64,000 nt of DNA from Pseudomonadota bacterium (GCA_018814305.1 JAHJAA010000020.1:62001-126000), one strand, 5' to 3'. Positions 34,999 to 44,699 are shown, numbered from the stretch's first letter. The notes: generated by a model not told the origin, from the letters alone. Numbers and translations are program-made.

Positions 34999-35502
34999 AT
35001 GAAAGTGACTGACAAAGCATATTCCATGCTCCCCAAGGGAGCTGAGATCCACCGGAGATTAGGGTTTACTTGTATAAACAAGAGAGCTCAACTGGGCTTC
35101 ACCTTGATCGAAATCATGGTGGTGGTGGTGATTTTGAGTATCCTCGCCGCCTTTGTGGTCCCGAAGATCATGGACCGTCCCGACCAGGCCAGAGTAGTCA
35201 AGGCCCGGCAGGATATCCGGGTGATTGAAAACAGCCTGAAACTCTACCGCCTTGATAACCACGTGTACCCCAGCACCGATCAGGGACTTGAAGCCCTGGT
35301 CACCCGCCCCAGTGATGACCCCGAGCCCAAGAACTGGAAAGAAGGTGGCTATCTTGAACGGTTGCCCAAGGATCCCTGGGGAGGAGAATACTTCTTCTTG
35401 AATCCCGGTGAACATGGTTCCATCGATATTTTTTGTTATGGGGCCGACACTCGGCCCGGCGGTGAGGGCATCAATGCAGATATCGGCAACTGGCAGGAAT
35501 AA
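34999..35502 (+). CDS. gspG: Type II secretion major pseudopilin GspG
   Basis: About 167 residues from ATG 34999 (AAGAGAG upstream); an ATG at 34942 would add 19 residues. Cleavage site QLG/FTLIEIMVVVVILSILAAFVVPKIM, then the GspG signature DNHVYPSTDQGLEALV, LPKDPWGGEYFFLNPG and a C-terminal Ca2+-site region. It forms the pseudopilus shaft. The gene usually sits right after gspF; here it lies after gspN. A 140-base gap upstream may hold a separate promoter, which would let the major pilin be expressed more strongly. Confidence 0.95.
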   Translation: MKVTDKAYSMLPKGAEIHRRLGFTCINKRAQLGFTLIEIMVVVVILSILAAFVVPKIMDRPDQARVVKARQDIRVIENSLKLYRLDNHVYPSTDQGLEALVTRPSDDPEPKNWKEGGYLERLPKDPWGGEYFFLNPGEHGSIDIFCYGADTRPGGEGINADIGNWQE

Positions 35503-35995
35503 TTATCGAGCTGGGTTCACCCTGCTGGAGATCCTGGTTGTCCTGGTTATCATCGGAATTATCCTGAGCTTCGCCGTCATCTCAGTTGACACCGAACCGG
35601 AAAAGCTGGGAATAGAGGGACGCCGGCTGGCCTCACTCCTTGACCTGGCGGCGGAAGAAGCAGTGATGAACTCCAAAGAATATCAGGTAAAGTTACAACC
35701 AGACGGCTACTCTTTCCGGCTATTTGCCGGCGGGCAATGGATGGAATCCGATGATGAACTGTTCAAGGCGCGAACCCTGCCGGAGGGATTTGTCCTTGAT
35801 GCCACCCTTGAAGGGATGAAGGCAGATCTAAAAAGTGAGGGCGACGGCCCGGCCGGCGAGGTCCGGGGGGCGGTAATTTTCCTCCTGTCCAGCGGCGAAG
35901 CAACCCCATTTGAAATTTTTATCCGGACCCCCACCGGCCGCGAAGCCGAGATCAGCAATCTTGAGCAGGGAAAGATCCATTTCTCCCAACACTGA
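35474..35995 (+). CDS. gspH: Type II secretion minor pseudopilin GspH
   Basis: About 173 residues from ATG 35474, which has GAGGG 6 bases upstream and overlaps the end of gspG by 29 bases. Prepilin motif RAG/FTLLEILVVLVIIGIILS. The body matches GspH (EGRRLASLLDLAAEEAVMNSKEY, FRLFAGGQWM). It is the last gene of the secretion operon; a radical SAM gene starts 12 bases later, so transcription may continue. Confidence 0.9.
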   Translation: MQISATGRNNYRAGFTLLEILVVLVIIGIILSFAVISVDTEPEKLGIEGRRLASLLDLAAEEAVMNSKEYQVKLQPDGYSFRLFAGGQWMESDDELFKARTLPEGFVLDATLEGMKADLKSEGDGPAGEVRGAVIFLLSSGEATPFEIFIRTPTGREAEISNLEQGKIHFSQH

Positions 35996-36007
35996 TGACG
36001 CCATACC

Positions 36008-37345
36008 ATGAAAAAAATCCTTTTGATCAGCCCCGCCTATCGCACCAAATTACTTGAAAATGTCCGGGTTCTGGCCCTGCCGCCGCTGAACCTGGGCTTG
36101 ATTGCCGCCCATACCCCAGAGGATTTTGAGATCCAGATCCTGGATGAGGCCTTTGATGATATCGATTACAGCACCTCAGTGGATTTGGTCGGCATCACCT
36201 GTATGACCCCTCTGGCTCCCAGGGCATATGAGATCAGTGAAGGATTTCGTAAGCGGGGGATCCCGGTGGTTATCGGAGGTATTCATCCCTCGATGATGAG
36301 TGAAGAGGCCTCATGCTATGCCGATACCGTGGTGGTGGGAGAAGGCGAAGAGGTTTGGCCTCAGCTGCTCAGGGATTTCACCAACGGCTCCCTGAAGAAA
36401 ATTTACCGGGCGGAACAACGACCGGACATCACCCACCTGCCCGCCCCCCGCCGGGATCTACTCAATAACAAATATTTCGTCCAGACCGTTCAGACCTCCC
36501 GGGGCTGCCCCCACAACTGCCGATTCTGCTCGGTCACCCAGTTCAACGGCGGCCAATACCGACTCCGAGAGATCGACCACGTCATCGACGAGATCAACTC
36601 CATCCCGGATAAACGAATTTTCATCATCGATGACAATATCATCGGTTCAGGGAAAACCTCAATTGACCGAGCCTTCCGGCTCTTCGACCGACTTCAGGGA
36701 TGCAACAAGGAATGGGGTGGCCAAACCTGTCTCAACATCGTGGAACATGACGGTCTACTCAAGGCCGCAGCCAAAAGCGGCGCCAAGGCCTTGCTCATCG
36801 GCTTCGAATCAATCCAGGAGGACACCCTGGCCTCCTTTAATAAAAAGGTCAACATGCGCCCCACCACCAGAAATTTCAAAGAGGCGATTAAAAAGATCCA
36901 TGACCACGGCATTGCCATTATCGGTGGTTTTATCTTCGGCACCGACTGCGACACCCCTGACACCTTCCAACGAACCCTTGATTTCATAATGGAGGCCGAG
37001 GTTGATGCCGTCCAGCTTTCCATCCAGACTCCGCTCCCTGGCACCGCCCTATACCGGCAACTGGCTGAGGAAAACCGACTGCTGCTCACCAACTATCCGG
37101 CGGACTGGGAGGCCTACAACGTCTTCGAACCGGTCTTTGCACCCAAGGGAATGAGCCCTGATGAACTCTATCAAGCGCTGATCGAGGCCTACCGAACCGT
37201 CTCCTCACCCTGGCCCTCCTTCAAACGGGGCCTTAAGACCTTCATCAAAACCCGGAGTCTCTTCTCAACCGGCATCTCTTTCTTCTGGAATTATGACAGC
37301 TACAAGACGATCAGTTCATTCACCAACACCGGCCCCCGTTCCTGA
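36008..37345 (+). CDS. B12-binding radical SAM protein 1
   Basis: A 445-residue protein. An N-terminal cobalamin-binding-like Rossmann domain (about 1-140: ILLISPAYRTK, PLNLGLIAAHTPEDFEIQILDE) precedes a radical SAM domain with CPHNCRFC near residue 166 (CxxxCxxC, the 4Fe-4S/SAM site) and GFIFGTDCDTPDTF. The class includes methyltransferases and ring-forming enzymes acting on lipids, antibiotics and tetrapyrroles. The substrate cannot be read from the sequence. It stands 12 bases after gspH but seems to begin a biosynthetic group with the next four genes. Confidence 0.88.
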   Translation: MKKILLISPAYRTKLLENVRVLALPPLNLGLIAAHTPEDFEIQILDEAFDDIDYSTSVDLVGITCMTPLAPRAYEISEGFRKRGIPVVIGGIHPSMMSEEASCYADTVVVGEGEEVWPQLLRDFTNGSLKKIYRAEQRPDITHLPAPRRDLLNNKYFVQTVQTSRGCPHNCRFCSVTQFNGGQYRLREIDHVIDEINSIPDKRIFIIDDNIIGSGKTSIDRAFRLFDRLQGCNKEWGGQTCLNIVEHDGLLKAAAKSGAKALLIGFESIQEDTLASFNKKVNMRPTTRNFKEAIKKIHDHGIAIIGGFIFGTDCDTPDTFQRTLDFIMEAEVDAVQLSIQTPLPGTALYRQLAEENRLLLTNYPADWEAYNVFEPVFAPKGMSPDELYQALIEAYRTVSSPWPSFKRGLKTFIKTRSLFSTGISFFWNYDSYKTISSFTNTGPRS

Positions 37346-37492
37346 TTCCGAATCCGCCTGCCAGCCCCCTTCCTGTTTCCCCGCCGGCTATGATCTGGTA
37401 TAATGCCGATTGAAAATGAGCGCGCTTCCAAACATATCCACCTTTTTCATCGAAGAGTCCATTACCGCCGTGACCAAGGAAACCCTTTTCCC

Positions 37493-38791
37493 ATGAAAAT
37501 CCTGTTGGTAAATCCACCCAACTGCGGTCGCAGTATCCCGGAAGAACGCTACGGCATCGATTCGATCAAACAGATCTTCCGGGGGGAACCCCTGGCTTTA
37601 GAGGCCCTGGCTGGGAACCTCATTGCAGACCACGAGGTGAAAATTCTCGACTTGAAGGCCGACCCGGGGGAACTTGCAGCAACTCTCGCCAACTTCCAAC
37701 CAGAACTAGCCGGGATCACCGGAGTGACCTGTGAGGCCAACACCGTGATCCAGCTGGCCCGAGAGATTAAACAATCGACCGGCGCCAGAATCGTGGTGGG
37801 CGGTATCCATGCCTCCAATGATCCGGATTTTTATAATCACCCTGAAATCGATTATGTGGTGATCGGCCTGGGAAAACTCAGCTTTAGGGAATTGGTCATG
37901 GCCCTCACCCAGGGCACCGACCCAGGGGCCCTGGCAGGAATCGGCGTCACCCGCCCCGGCAAACCACTGGGGTATACCCCGCGACCTTTCTGCCAAGCCG
38001 ATCTGGCCGATGCCGTCCCGCCGGCCTACGACCTGGTCGCCCGATATCGGGAGTCCTATCGACTCAAATCCCTTAACCTGGACATGGGTTTCGTGGTCAC
38101 TGCCTTTGGTTGCCCATTCAACTGCGACTTTTGTTGCATTAAAGGTTTGACCGATGGACGTTATCTCACCCACTCCACCGAGGCTGTCCTGCGGGATATC
38201 GGGCTCCTGGGCGAGATCCCCGTGATTCGATTACTGGATGCCAATACCTTCGGCAACCCTGACCATGCGGCCCGGCTCTGCGCCGCCATCGGAGGGGCCG
38301 GGATCAAAAAACAGTTTCTGGCCGATGTCCGCTCGGACACCGTGGTCCGTTATCCTGAGTTGATGCAGCAATGGCATGCCATCGGCCTGCGAGCGGTAAT
38401 CATCGGCTTTGAAGAGATCAGCGACGCGGGTCTTGCCAAAATGAACAAGTCTAACCAGGTGACAATGAATACCGAGGCCATCCGGATCCTTCACGAGATC
38501 GGCATCACCATCATCGGTGATTTTATCCTCTCCCCGGATTACGTTCATGATGATTTTGCTCGCCTTGATGGGTATATTGCTGAAAATCGCGTTGATCTGC
38601 CGATGATCACAGTGATGACCCCACTGCCCGGAACAGCTCTCCATGCCAGAATCAAGGACAAAATCACAGTCCACGACCTGGACTATTACACCTTGACCAA
38701 TGCGGTGACTCCCACCCGTATGGCCGAAGAGGAGTTCTATCGGTGTTATGCCGAACTGATGAAAAAAGGACATGCCGGAGCCCGTTTGTGA
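37493..38791 (+). CDS. B12-binding radical SAM protein 2
   Basis: About 433 residues from ATG 37493 (AAGGAAA upstream); an ATG at 37403 would add 30 unconserved residues. Same layout as the preceding protein: N-terminal B12-type domain (PLALEALAGNLIADHEVKILDL, IVVGGIHASN) and radical SAM motif CPFNCDFCC near residue 206. The two proteins are paralogous but diverged. Two such enzymes next to a ketosynthase suggest modification of an acyl chain or a derived product. Confidence 0.87.
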   Translation: MKILLVNPPNCGRSIPEERYGIDSIKQIFRGEPLALEALAGNLIADHEVKILDLKADPGELAATLANFQPELAGITGVTCEANTVIQLAREIKQSTGARIVVGGIHASNDPDFYNHPEIDYVVIGLGKLSFRELVMALTQGTDPGALAGIGVTRPGKPLGYTPRPFCQADLADAVPPAYDLVARYRESYRLKSLNLDMGFVVTAFGCPFNCDFCCIKGLTDGRYLTHSTEAVLRDIGLLGEIPVIRLLDANTFGNPDHAARLCAAIGGAGIKKQFLADVRSDTVVRYPELMQQWHAIGLRAVIIGFEEISDAGLAKMNKSNQVTMNTEAIRILHEIGITIIGDFILSPDYVHDDFARLDGYIAENRVDLPMITVMTPLPGTALHARIKDKITVHDLDYYTLTNAVTPTRMAEEEFYRCYAELMKKGHAGARL

Positions 38792-38830
38792 TAGGATCAG
38801 AATCATTTTTTTACACCCACGAGGTTATCG

Positions 38831-39967
38831 TTGAACAACGTTTTTATCCAAGATATCGCCAGTTTTCTCCCCAATGATCCGGTGGACAACAACCAGATGG
38901 AAGAGATCCTCGGCATGGTCAACCAGTTGCCCTCCCGGACCCGGAAAATTATTCTCCGAAACAACCGGATCAAGACCCGCTACTATGCCATTGATCCGGC
39001 AACCGGCCAAACCACCCACACCAACGCCGAACTGGCCGCCGAGGCAGCCCGCAGACTAACACCCTCCGGCCCGATTTCCTGCCTCTGCTGCGGGACCGCA
39101 GCCCCGGACCTCTTGATGCCAGGACACGCCTCCATGGTCCATGCCGCCCTGGGCAATCCCCCGTGCGAGATCGTCAGCACTGCCGGAATCTGCCTGGCCG
39201 GGATCACCGCCTTAAAATACGGCGCCATGGCGGTAGCCCTGGGTCAACACGGGCAGGCCGTCAGTACCGGTTCAGAACAGGCCAGTTCTTTTATGCGGGC
39301 AAAATTCTGTGGCCCGGTAAACCCCGAACGGGCCGAAGCACTGCCCCACCAACCGGCACTCTCCTTTGAAGCGGATTTTCTCCGCTGGATGCTCTCCGAT
39401 GGGGCCGGGGCAGTCCTCCTGGGTAACACCCCCCGACCAGATCGCCTTAATCTCCGAATCGACTGGATCGAAATCGTTTCCCACGCCGATTCCATGGACA
39501 CCTGCATGTATGCTGGTGGAGTTAAGGAAAAGGACGGATCAATCAAGGCCTGGCGCGAATTTTCTTCACTCACCGAGGCCGCAGAACGTGGTGCCTTTCT
39601 GGTCAAACAGGATGCCAAGCTCTTAAACAGCCAGGTGGTCCCGGCCGTGGTCACCCGTTCCCTTCCAGGGATCATCAAAAAACACAACCTGCACCCGGAA
39701 GATGTCACCTGGTTTTTACCCCATTACTCTTCGGACTATTTCCGAATGATTGTCCATGACCACCTTGCGGCCATTGATTTCGCTATCCCCCTTGATCGCT
39801 GGTTCACCAATCTGGAAGAAAAGGGTAATACCGGCTCGGCCTCGATCTATATCATTCTGGAAGAACTCTTCAAATCCGACCAACTGAACAAGGGAGACAC
39901 CATCCTCTGCTTCATCCCCGAAAGCGGCCGCTTTTCCGTGGGCTATATCATGCTCACCGCAGTATAA
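38831..39967 (+). CDS. KAS III-like beta-ketoacyl-ACP synthase
   Basis: A 378-residue thiolase-fold protein that starts with TTG (GAGG 7 bases upstream). Catalytic Cys lies in TAGICLAG (about 119), His in FLPHYSS (about 299) and Asn in KGNTGSAS (about 336), so the FabH-type Cys-His-Asn triad is complete. Sequence around it (SDGAGAVLLG, SGRFSVGYIMLT) is typical of KAS III. Rather than housekeeping FabH it looks like a specialised member, as in alkylresorcinol or aryl-polyene type clusters (inference). Follows the second radical SAM gene by 39 bases. Confidence 0.85.
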   Translation: MNNVFIQDIASFLPNDPVDNNQMEEILGMVNQLPSRTRKIILRNNRIKTRYYAIDPATGQTTHTNAELAAEAARRLTPSGPISCLCCGTAAPDLLMPGHASMVHAALGNPPCEIVSTAGICLAGITALKYGAMAVALGQHGQAVSTGSEQASSFMRAKFCGPVNPERAEALPHQPALSFEADFLRWMLSDGAGAVLLGNTPRPDRLNLRIDWIEIVSHADSMDTCMYAGGVKEKDGSIKAWREFSSLTEAAERGAFLVKQDAKLLNSQVVPAVVTRSLPGIIKKHNLHPEDVTWFLPHYSSDYFRMIVHDHLAAIDFAIPLDRWFTNLEEKGNTGSASIYIILEELFKSDQLNKGDTILCFIPESGRFSVGYIMLTAV

Positions 39968-40105
39968 TTTTTTACGTGCAGCTTCCCTTTCTATATTTTT
40001 GAGATTACCGCTGCTGAACATAAAATAAACTGTTGATCCGAATAAATTCGACTGTTTTGATCACTTTAAACTTACGGTCCTTCTTTTCCCCAGGATTTTG
40101 AAACC

Positions 40106-40552
40106 ATGCGTGAACAGGACGTCCCCCAGGACGAAGGCATCGCTGAAGGATTAAAAGAGGTTTGCTACGCTGTAAACCAGGAAGGGCGTTATGTGCTGGC
40201 GGCCAGCGCGGGCTGGGAACCGAAGAATATCACCAATTACCAGGCCTGGGAGCAGATCGGAGAAAAGCTGGCCGATCTCCGTCGTGAGGTCCAGGCTGGA
40301 CGGCTCAGCCCCCTGGCCTATCATATGGCCAGAAACCAGATGGATCTTGCCCTCTTGGCGCAATACACCGGTTTTTTTCGCTGGCAGATCAAACGTCACC
40401 TGAAACCCAAGGTTTTTAAAAAGCTAAAAGACCCGCTCCTTAGGCAGTATGCCACCCTCTTCCGGCTCACCGTCGAACAGTTCCTGGATCCGGCCACCAT
40501 CGACCATGACCGGATTCCCGGACAACCACAGCCGACCCCGGAAAAACCATGA
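40106..40552 (+). CDS. Unknown helical protein in the KAS III cluster
   Basis: A 148-residue protein of no recognised family. It looks mostly alpha-helical. The stretch LAYHMARNQMDLALLAQYTGFFRWQIKRHL resembles a helix-turn-helix, so it may be a small regulator. The C-terminus is Pro-rich. Its stop overlaps the start of the BtrH-like gene (ATGA), so the two are translated together. Confidence 0.75.
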   Translation: MREQDVPQDEGIAEGLKEVCYAVNQEGRYVLAASAGWEPKNITNYQAWEQIGEKLADLRREVQAGRLSPLAYHMARNQMDLALLAQYTGFFRWQIKRHLKPKVFKKLKDPLLRQYATLFRLTVEQFLDPATIDHDRIPGQPQPTPEKP

Positions 40553-41547
40553 AGATAACCTTCCGTCATCGCCAATCCGCCCACTGTGAAAGCGGGGTCA
40601 CCGCCAATCTTCTGTCCCATTATGGGGAGGAGCTCAGCGAAGCCATGGCCTTTGGGATCGGGGCCGGAATTTTTTTCGCCTACCTTCCGTTCATTAAGTT
40701 AAACGACCTGCCCCTGACCACCTTCCGAAACATCACCGGGGGAATCTTGAAACGGACAATGAAGGCCATGGGCTGCCGTCTCGAAGCCCAAACCTTCCGG
40801 AATCCATCCCAGGGGATGGCGGCCCTTGACGAGAAGCTCGCCCAAGGGACTCCAGTGGGCCTTCAAACCGGGGCCTGGTGGCTACCGTATTTCCCCGAGG
40901 CCTACCGTTTTCATTTCAACATGCACAACCTGGTGGTCTACGGGAAGGATGGCGATCGCTATATAATCAGCGATCCGGTCTTTTCAGAACCGGTTCTCTG
41001 CCTTGGGAGTGATCTCAGCAAGGCCCGTTTTGCCAAAGGAGCCCTGGCTCCAAAAGGTAAAATGTACTACTTGGTCGGCACGCCAAAACCGGAACGGCTT
41101 CCCTCGGCAGTGAAAAACGGGATCAAAACTGCCTGCCGAGCCATGCTCAAAACCCCACTCCCCATCGCCGGCACCCGCGGCATGCGTTTCCTGGCGAACA
41201 GACTTGAAAAATGGCCGGCAAAACTTGGTGAGGACAAGGCCATGCTTTACTTGGGCCAGCTGATTCGAATGCAGGAGGAGATCGGCACCGGCGGGGCCGG
41301 TTTCCGCTTTATCTACGCTGCTTTTCTTCAAGAGGCGGCCACGGTTCTCTCCGAAAACCGCCTGGCCAAACTTTCAGGAGACCTGACCGACATCGGGGAT
41401 CACTGGCGAGAATTTGCGGTTCGAGCCGCCCGCAACTGCAAGGGAAGAGCTGGAACCGACGATTCATACCCGGCCATGGCCGCCATCATCCGGCAATGCG
41501 CCGATCGGGAGGAAGCCCTGTTTAAAGAACTGAGCCGGATCGTATAG
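40549..41547 (+). CDS. BtrH-like acyltransferase (papain-like fold)
   Basis: A 332-residue protein with a BtrH N-terminal-type domain. BtrH of butirosin biosynthesis moves an acyl group from an ACP to an amine. The possible Cys-His-Asp triad is visible: Cys in HCESGVTANLL (about 14), His in FNMHNLVVYG (about 124) and Asp in ISDPVF (about 144). The C-terminal 150 residues are helical (DUF4872-like). Next to a ketosynthase it would offload or transfer an ACP-bound acyl product. No ACP is adjacent; the nearest is at 50216-50470. Confidence 0.8.
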   Translation: MKITFRHRQSAHCESGVTANLLSHYGEELSEAMAFGIGAGIFFAYLPFIKLNDLPLTTFRNITGGILKRTMKAMGCRLEAQTFRNPSQGMAALDEKLAQGTPVGLQTGAWWLPYFPEAYRFHFNMHNLVVYGKDGDRYIISDPVFSEPVLCLGSDLSKARFAKGALAPKGKMYYLVGTPKPERLPSAVKNGIKTACRAMLKTPLPIAGTRGMRFLANRLEKWPAKLGEDKAMLYLGQLIRMQEEIGTGGAGFRFIYAAFLQEAATVLSENRLAKLSGDLTDIGDHWREFAVRAARNCKGRAGTDDSYPAMAAIIRQCADREEALFKELSRIV

Positions 41548-41774
41548 TCGTTTGTATTATTCAATCCTGATTAAATAGATTACTGAAACCGCCCAGAATA
41601 TCCATTGATGGAATCCTCTCCGTCAGGTAAAAAAAGTGTTAACCTCTCCCTCCATTCGTGTAAAATGGGAAAAAAGGGAACAACCAGTTTTTATAAACAA
41701 AACCAGCTTCTGGAGAAGAGAACCGGCAAATCCGGGATCTGCTCAAATGCGACGTAATGCAAAAGGTGAAAAAC

Positions 41775-42218
41775 ATGCGAAACATCTTCCTCTCTCTCAT
41801 GCTCCTCTTCCTGGCAGGATGTGCAACGAAATTAACCCCGGCCGCCCAGCAGCTCACCATTATTTCTGAATATTCCCCCGACAAAGTCCAGCAATGCCTG
41901 AAAATCGGGGAAGTCACCGGTTATTCCCGGCATGGTTTTGGCAACGATGTTGGTATCGTCCAGGCAACGGTTTCCGCTAAAAATAAAGCCGGCGCCATTA
42001 ATGGTTCCGATACCCTGGCCTTTACCAACAAAACCAGTACCTTTAATAATGCTCAGGTCAGTGGATTTGTCTATAATTGCTCCCAAGCCCGCGGTCAATC
42101 AGGTCAAGTCGTAAACGCTAAACCGACCGACCCAAAGACGGTTTACGGCAAAGCCCAGGCTTGTCAGGAAAAAGGCGGCGTTTGGGTTAACGATCAGTGT
42201 GTTTTAAAGGTCGACTAA
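41775..42218 (+). CDS. Small lipoprotein, DUF4156-like
   Basis: About 147 residues from ATG 41775 (AAAGGTG upstream); ATG 41757 is an alternative start. It has a lipoprotein signal with lipobox LFLAGC at the sixteenth residue, then LTPAAQQLTIISEYSPDKVQQC and a second Cys pair near the end of the domain, a pattern recalled from DUF4156 lipoproteins. The C-terminal CQEKGGVWVNDQC is a small Cys loop. Function unknown; probably on the inner leaflet of the outer membrane. Confidence 0.75.
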   Translation: MRNIFLSLMLLFLAGCATKLTPAAQQLTIISEYSPDKVQQCLKIGEVTGYSRHGFGNDVGIVQATVSAKNKAGAINGSDTLAFTNKTSTFNNAQVSGFVYNCSQARGQSGQVVNAKPTDPKTVYGKAQACQEKGGVWVNDQCVLKVD

Positions 42219-42493
42219 GATCCGAAACCATCCCGCAGCAAAGGAACATCATTCACACTTACCACCAGCGCTGAAACAGTTGAGGGGATGGGTAGAGGCA
42301 TTTTATTTTGGCCATAACCGTCCCCTCTTTGCTCTTTGTTCATTAGTCATTCTCTGTCGAGCCCGATTCCGAAAGATCTCATCCAGACGGAGTTAACGCC
42401 ATGAGAAAACCCTGCGTCTTCCTTGTTTTCGATTTCCCCCTTTTGTGTGACGATCAAAGACTCTGGACCATTTCACATAAATGAAGAAAATCA

Positions 42494-43699
42494 ATGGAAC
42501 CCTCCAAATATATCCACGCAGGGCACCTGATCGACGGCAGCGGCGGCCCGATCCAAAGACATGTATTACTAACGATCAAGGACGGGATCATAACCGCCCT
42601 TAACCGATTTAATCCAGAGAGCTGCCCCGATCCGGCCCGAACGACCAACTTCTCCCATTGTTCCATCACGCCACCACTTATTGACAGTCATGTCCATCTC
42701 GCAATGTCCGGGACCATTGACAAAACCATGCGCCAACGGCAACTTATTGCCGATTATGATTCAGTAAAACCGATTATTGTCCGAAATGTCAGCGATCATT
42801 TCAACCATGGCATCCTTGCAGTTCGGGACGGTGGTGATCGCCGTGGTTTTGTTTTAAAGTGGAGTAAATCCCCAACCCAAAAAACGCTAAGACCGATTCA
42901 GATTCAGGTAGCAGGGCGAGGTTGGCATCAAAAAAATCGCTACGGTAGCGCCTTTGGCAGACCATTGGAAGGTTCTGATCCTACTTTTCAGGAACTAGCC
43001 AAAGAAACTGGACCCATCTCCCAGGTGAAACTGTTTCAATCGGGGGCAAACAGCCTGGATGAATTCGGCAAGGAAACGTCACCTCAATTCACCCTGGAGG
43101 AACTGCAAAATATTGTAAAAATTGCGGCCAAGCGGAGGCTGCCGGTGATGGTGCACGCTAATGGAGTGCTCCCGGTCCAACTGGCTGTCAAAGCCGGCTG
43201 TCGCTCCATTGAACACGGTTATTTCATGGGCAGGGACAATCTCCAACGGATGGCTGACCACCAGATCTTCTGGGTCCCAACCATCTTTGCCATGAAGATC
43301 CTGACCCACAATGTCATTAGAATAGTCGGACCGAAAGAGCGGGATATTGCAGCAAGAAATATGGACAGCCAGCTCAAGCAGCTAGCCCTGGCTCGAGAAC
43401 TGGGAGTGCCCATTGCCCTGGGGACTGATGCTGGTTCCCCCGGGGTCGTCCATGGAGAATCACTCGTTGAGGAAATGAAACTGGTGATGAAGGCAGGATA
43501 CTCTTTGACCGAAGTGATCAAATTCGCAACCAGTAATGGCGCCCAACTACTGGGACTAAAAAATGAGGGCCTGATTGCCAAAGGCAAATCGGCCAATTTT
43601 CTAGTAGTCCGGGGCTCCCCGACCCAACTACCGAGAAAACTGGCCTATCTTGAGGCTATTTACCTGAATGGCACCCCAAACCCGCTCTATCGGAAATAA
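42494..43699 (+). CDS. Amidohydrolase family protein
   Basis: A 401-residue metal-dependent hydrolase of the imidazolonepropionase/prolidase-like branch. An N-terminal beta strand domain (GHLIDGSGGPIQRHVLLTIKDG) precedes the metal site DSHVHL (about 72), HANG (about 220), EHGYFMG (about 240) and GTDAGSPG (about 313). The substrate is unknown. It stands alone, convergent with the channel gene; 275 bases upstream hold no gene. Confidence 0.9.
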   Translation: MEPSKYIHAGHLIDGSGGPIQRHVLLTIKDGIITALNRFNPESCPDPARTTNFSHCSITPPLIDSHVHLAMSGTIDKTMRQRQLIADYDSVKPIIVRNVSDHFNHGILAVRDGGDRRGFVLKWSKSPTQKTLRPIQIQVAGRGWHQKNRYGSAFGRPLEGSDPTFQELAKETGPISQVKLFQSGANSLDEFGKETSPQFTLEELQNIVKIAAKRRLPVMVHANGVLPVQLAVKAGCRSIEHGYFMGRDNLQRMADHQIFWVPTIFAMKILTHNVIRIVGPKERDIAARNMDSQLKQLALARELGVPIALGTDAGSPGVVHGESLVEEMKLVMKAGYSLTEVIKFATSNGAQLLGLKNEGLIAKGKSANFLVVRGSPTQLPRKLAYLEAIYLNGTPNPLYRK

Positions 43700-43740
43700 T
43701 CCACGTTCTCTCCGTTCCCCCATTCCTGAAAGTCTCAACT

Positions 43741-44556
43741 TTACAGGGGTGACCCGCAATATTTGCAGTGAGTGGCATCGTGGTCATGGCCTTCGGCCGC
43801 GCACTGGGGGCAGGATTGGGTGGAGACCGTTTTTTTTGCCGCCTGGTTCATTTCCATGGTGACTATACCGGTCGGTACCGCAATAATCCCATACCCGATA
43901 ATCATGACCAACGAGGCCAGCGCTTTACCCAACGAAGTCTGGGGAGAGATATCACCATACCCCACGGTGGTCATGGTGACGATGGCCCAATAAATGGAGG
44001 CGGGGATACTGGTGAAACCATGTTCCTCCCCTTCAATCACGTACATCAGGGTGCCGATAATAATAACGATGGTTATCACCGCCGAGAGGAAGACCCCGAT
44101 TTTACGGGAACTGGCCGCAAGAGCAGTGGTAATGACCCGGGCTTCAGCCAGGTAGGCGGATAGTTTAAAGACCCGGAAAGTTCTGAGCAACCGCAGGGTC
44201 CGGATGGCGATCAACGATTGGCTGCCGGGAATAAGCAAGCTTGCATATGTAGGGATAACGGCCAGCAGATCGACAATACCGAAGAAACTGGTGGCGTAAC
44301 GCAACGGCCTACCGACGCAGGAGATACGCAACAGATACTCGATAGTAAAAACGATGGTGAAGAACCACTCGGCCATGGAGAGATAGGGGCCGAAAACGGC
44401 CCGGATGGAAACGACGCTTTCAAGGATAACGGTAACCACGCTGGCAATGATGCTGACGATCAAGACCACATCGAAGGTCTTTCCGGCCCGGGTATCGGCC
44501 TCGAAGATTATCTCGTGCATCCGATCCCGCCAGTTTGGTGGTTGTTGCTCGGTCAT
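43741..44556 (-). CDS. Voltage-gated-type potassium channel with C-terminal zinc ribbon
   Basis: A 271-residue six-helix channel. It has an S1-S4 voltage-sensor-like unit, with S4 carrying spaced arginines (IRTLRLLRTFRVFKL, about 118-132), a pore helix and selectivity filter TMTTVGYGDIS (about 198-208), and S6. The short cytoplasmic tail ends in a zinc-ribbon pattern CPQC...CKYC (about 250-268). It is a KvAP/Kch-like channel; the ribbon may tether a partner or serve in assembly. Confidence 0.92.
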   Translation of the reverse strand: MTEQQPPNWRDRMHEIIFEADTRAGKTFDVVLIVSIIASVVTVILESVVSIRAVFGPYLSMAEWFFTIVFTIEYLLRISCVGRPLRYATSFFGIVDLLAVIPTYASLLIPGSQSLIAIRTLRLLRTFRVFKLSAYLAEARVITTALAASSRKIGVFLSAVITIVIIIGTLMYVIEGEEHGFTSIPASIYWAIVTMTTVGYGDISPQTSLGKALASLVMIIGYGIIAVPTGIVTMEMNQAAKKTVSTQSCPQCAAEGHDHDATHCKYCGSPL

Positions 44557-44699
44557 AATTTGCCGGAATCAGAGTTCATTATAAATAATTTTCGAATGTA
44601 TTGTGATAACACACAGAGTTCCGTTCAGCGAGGAGAACTGGAGCGGATCAAAGGAGCTTGATCATTCCTGAATACACATTTTTCAAATGCAAATATCAA

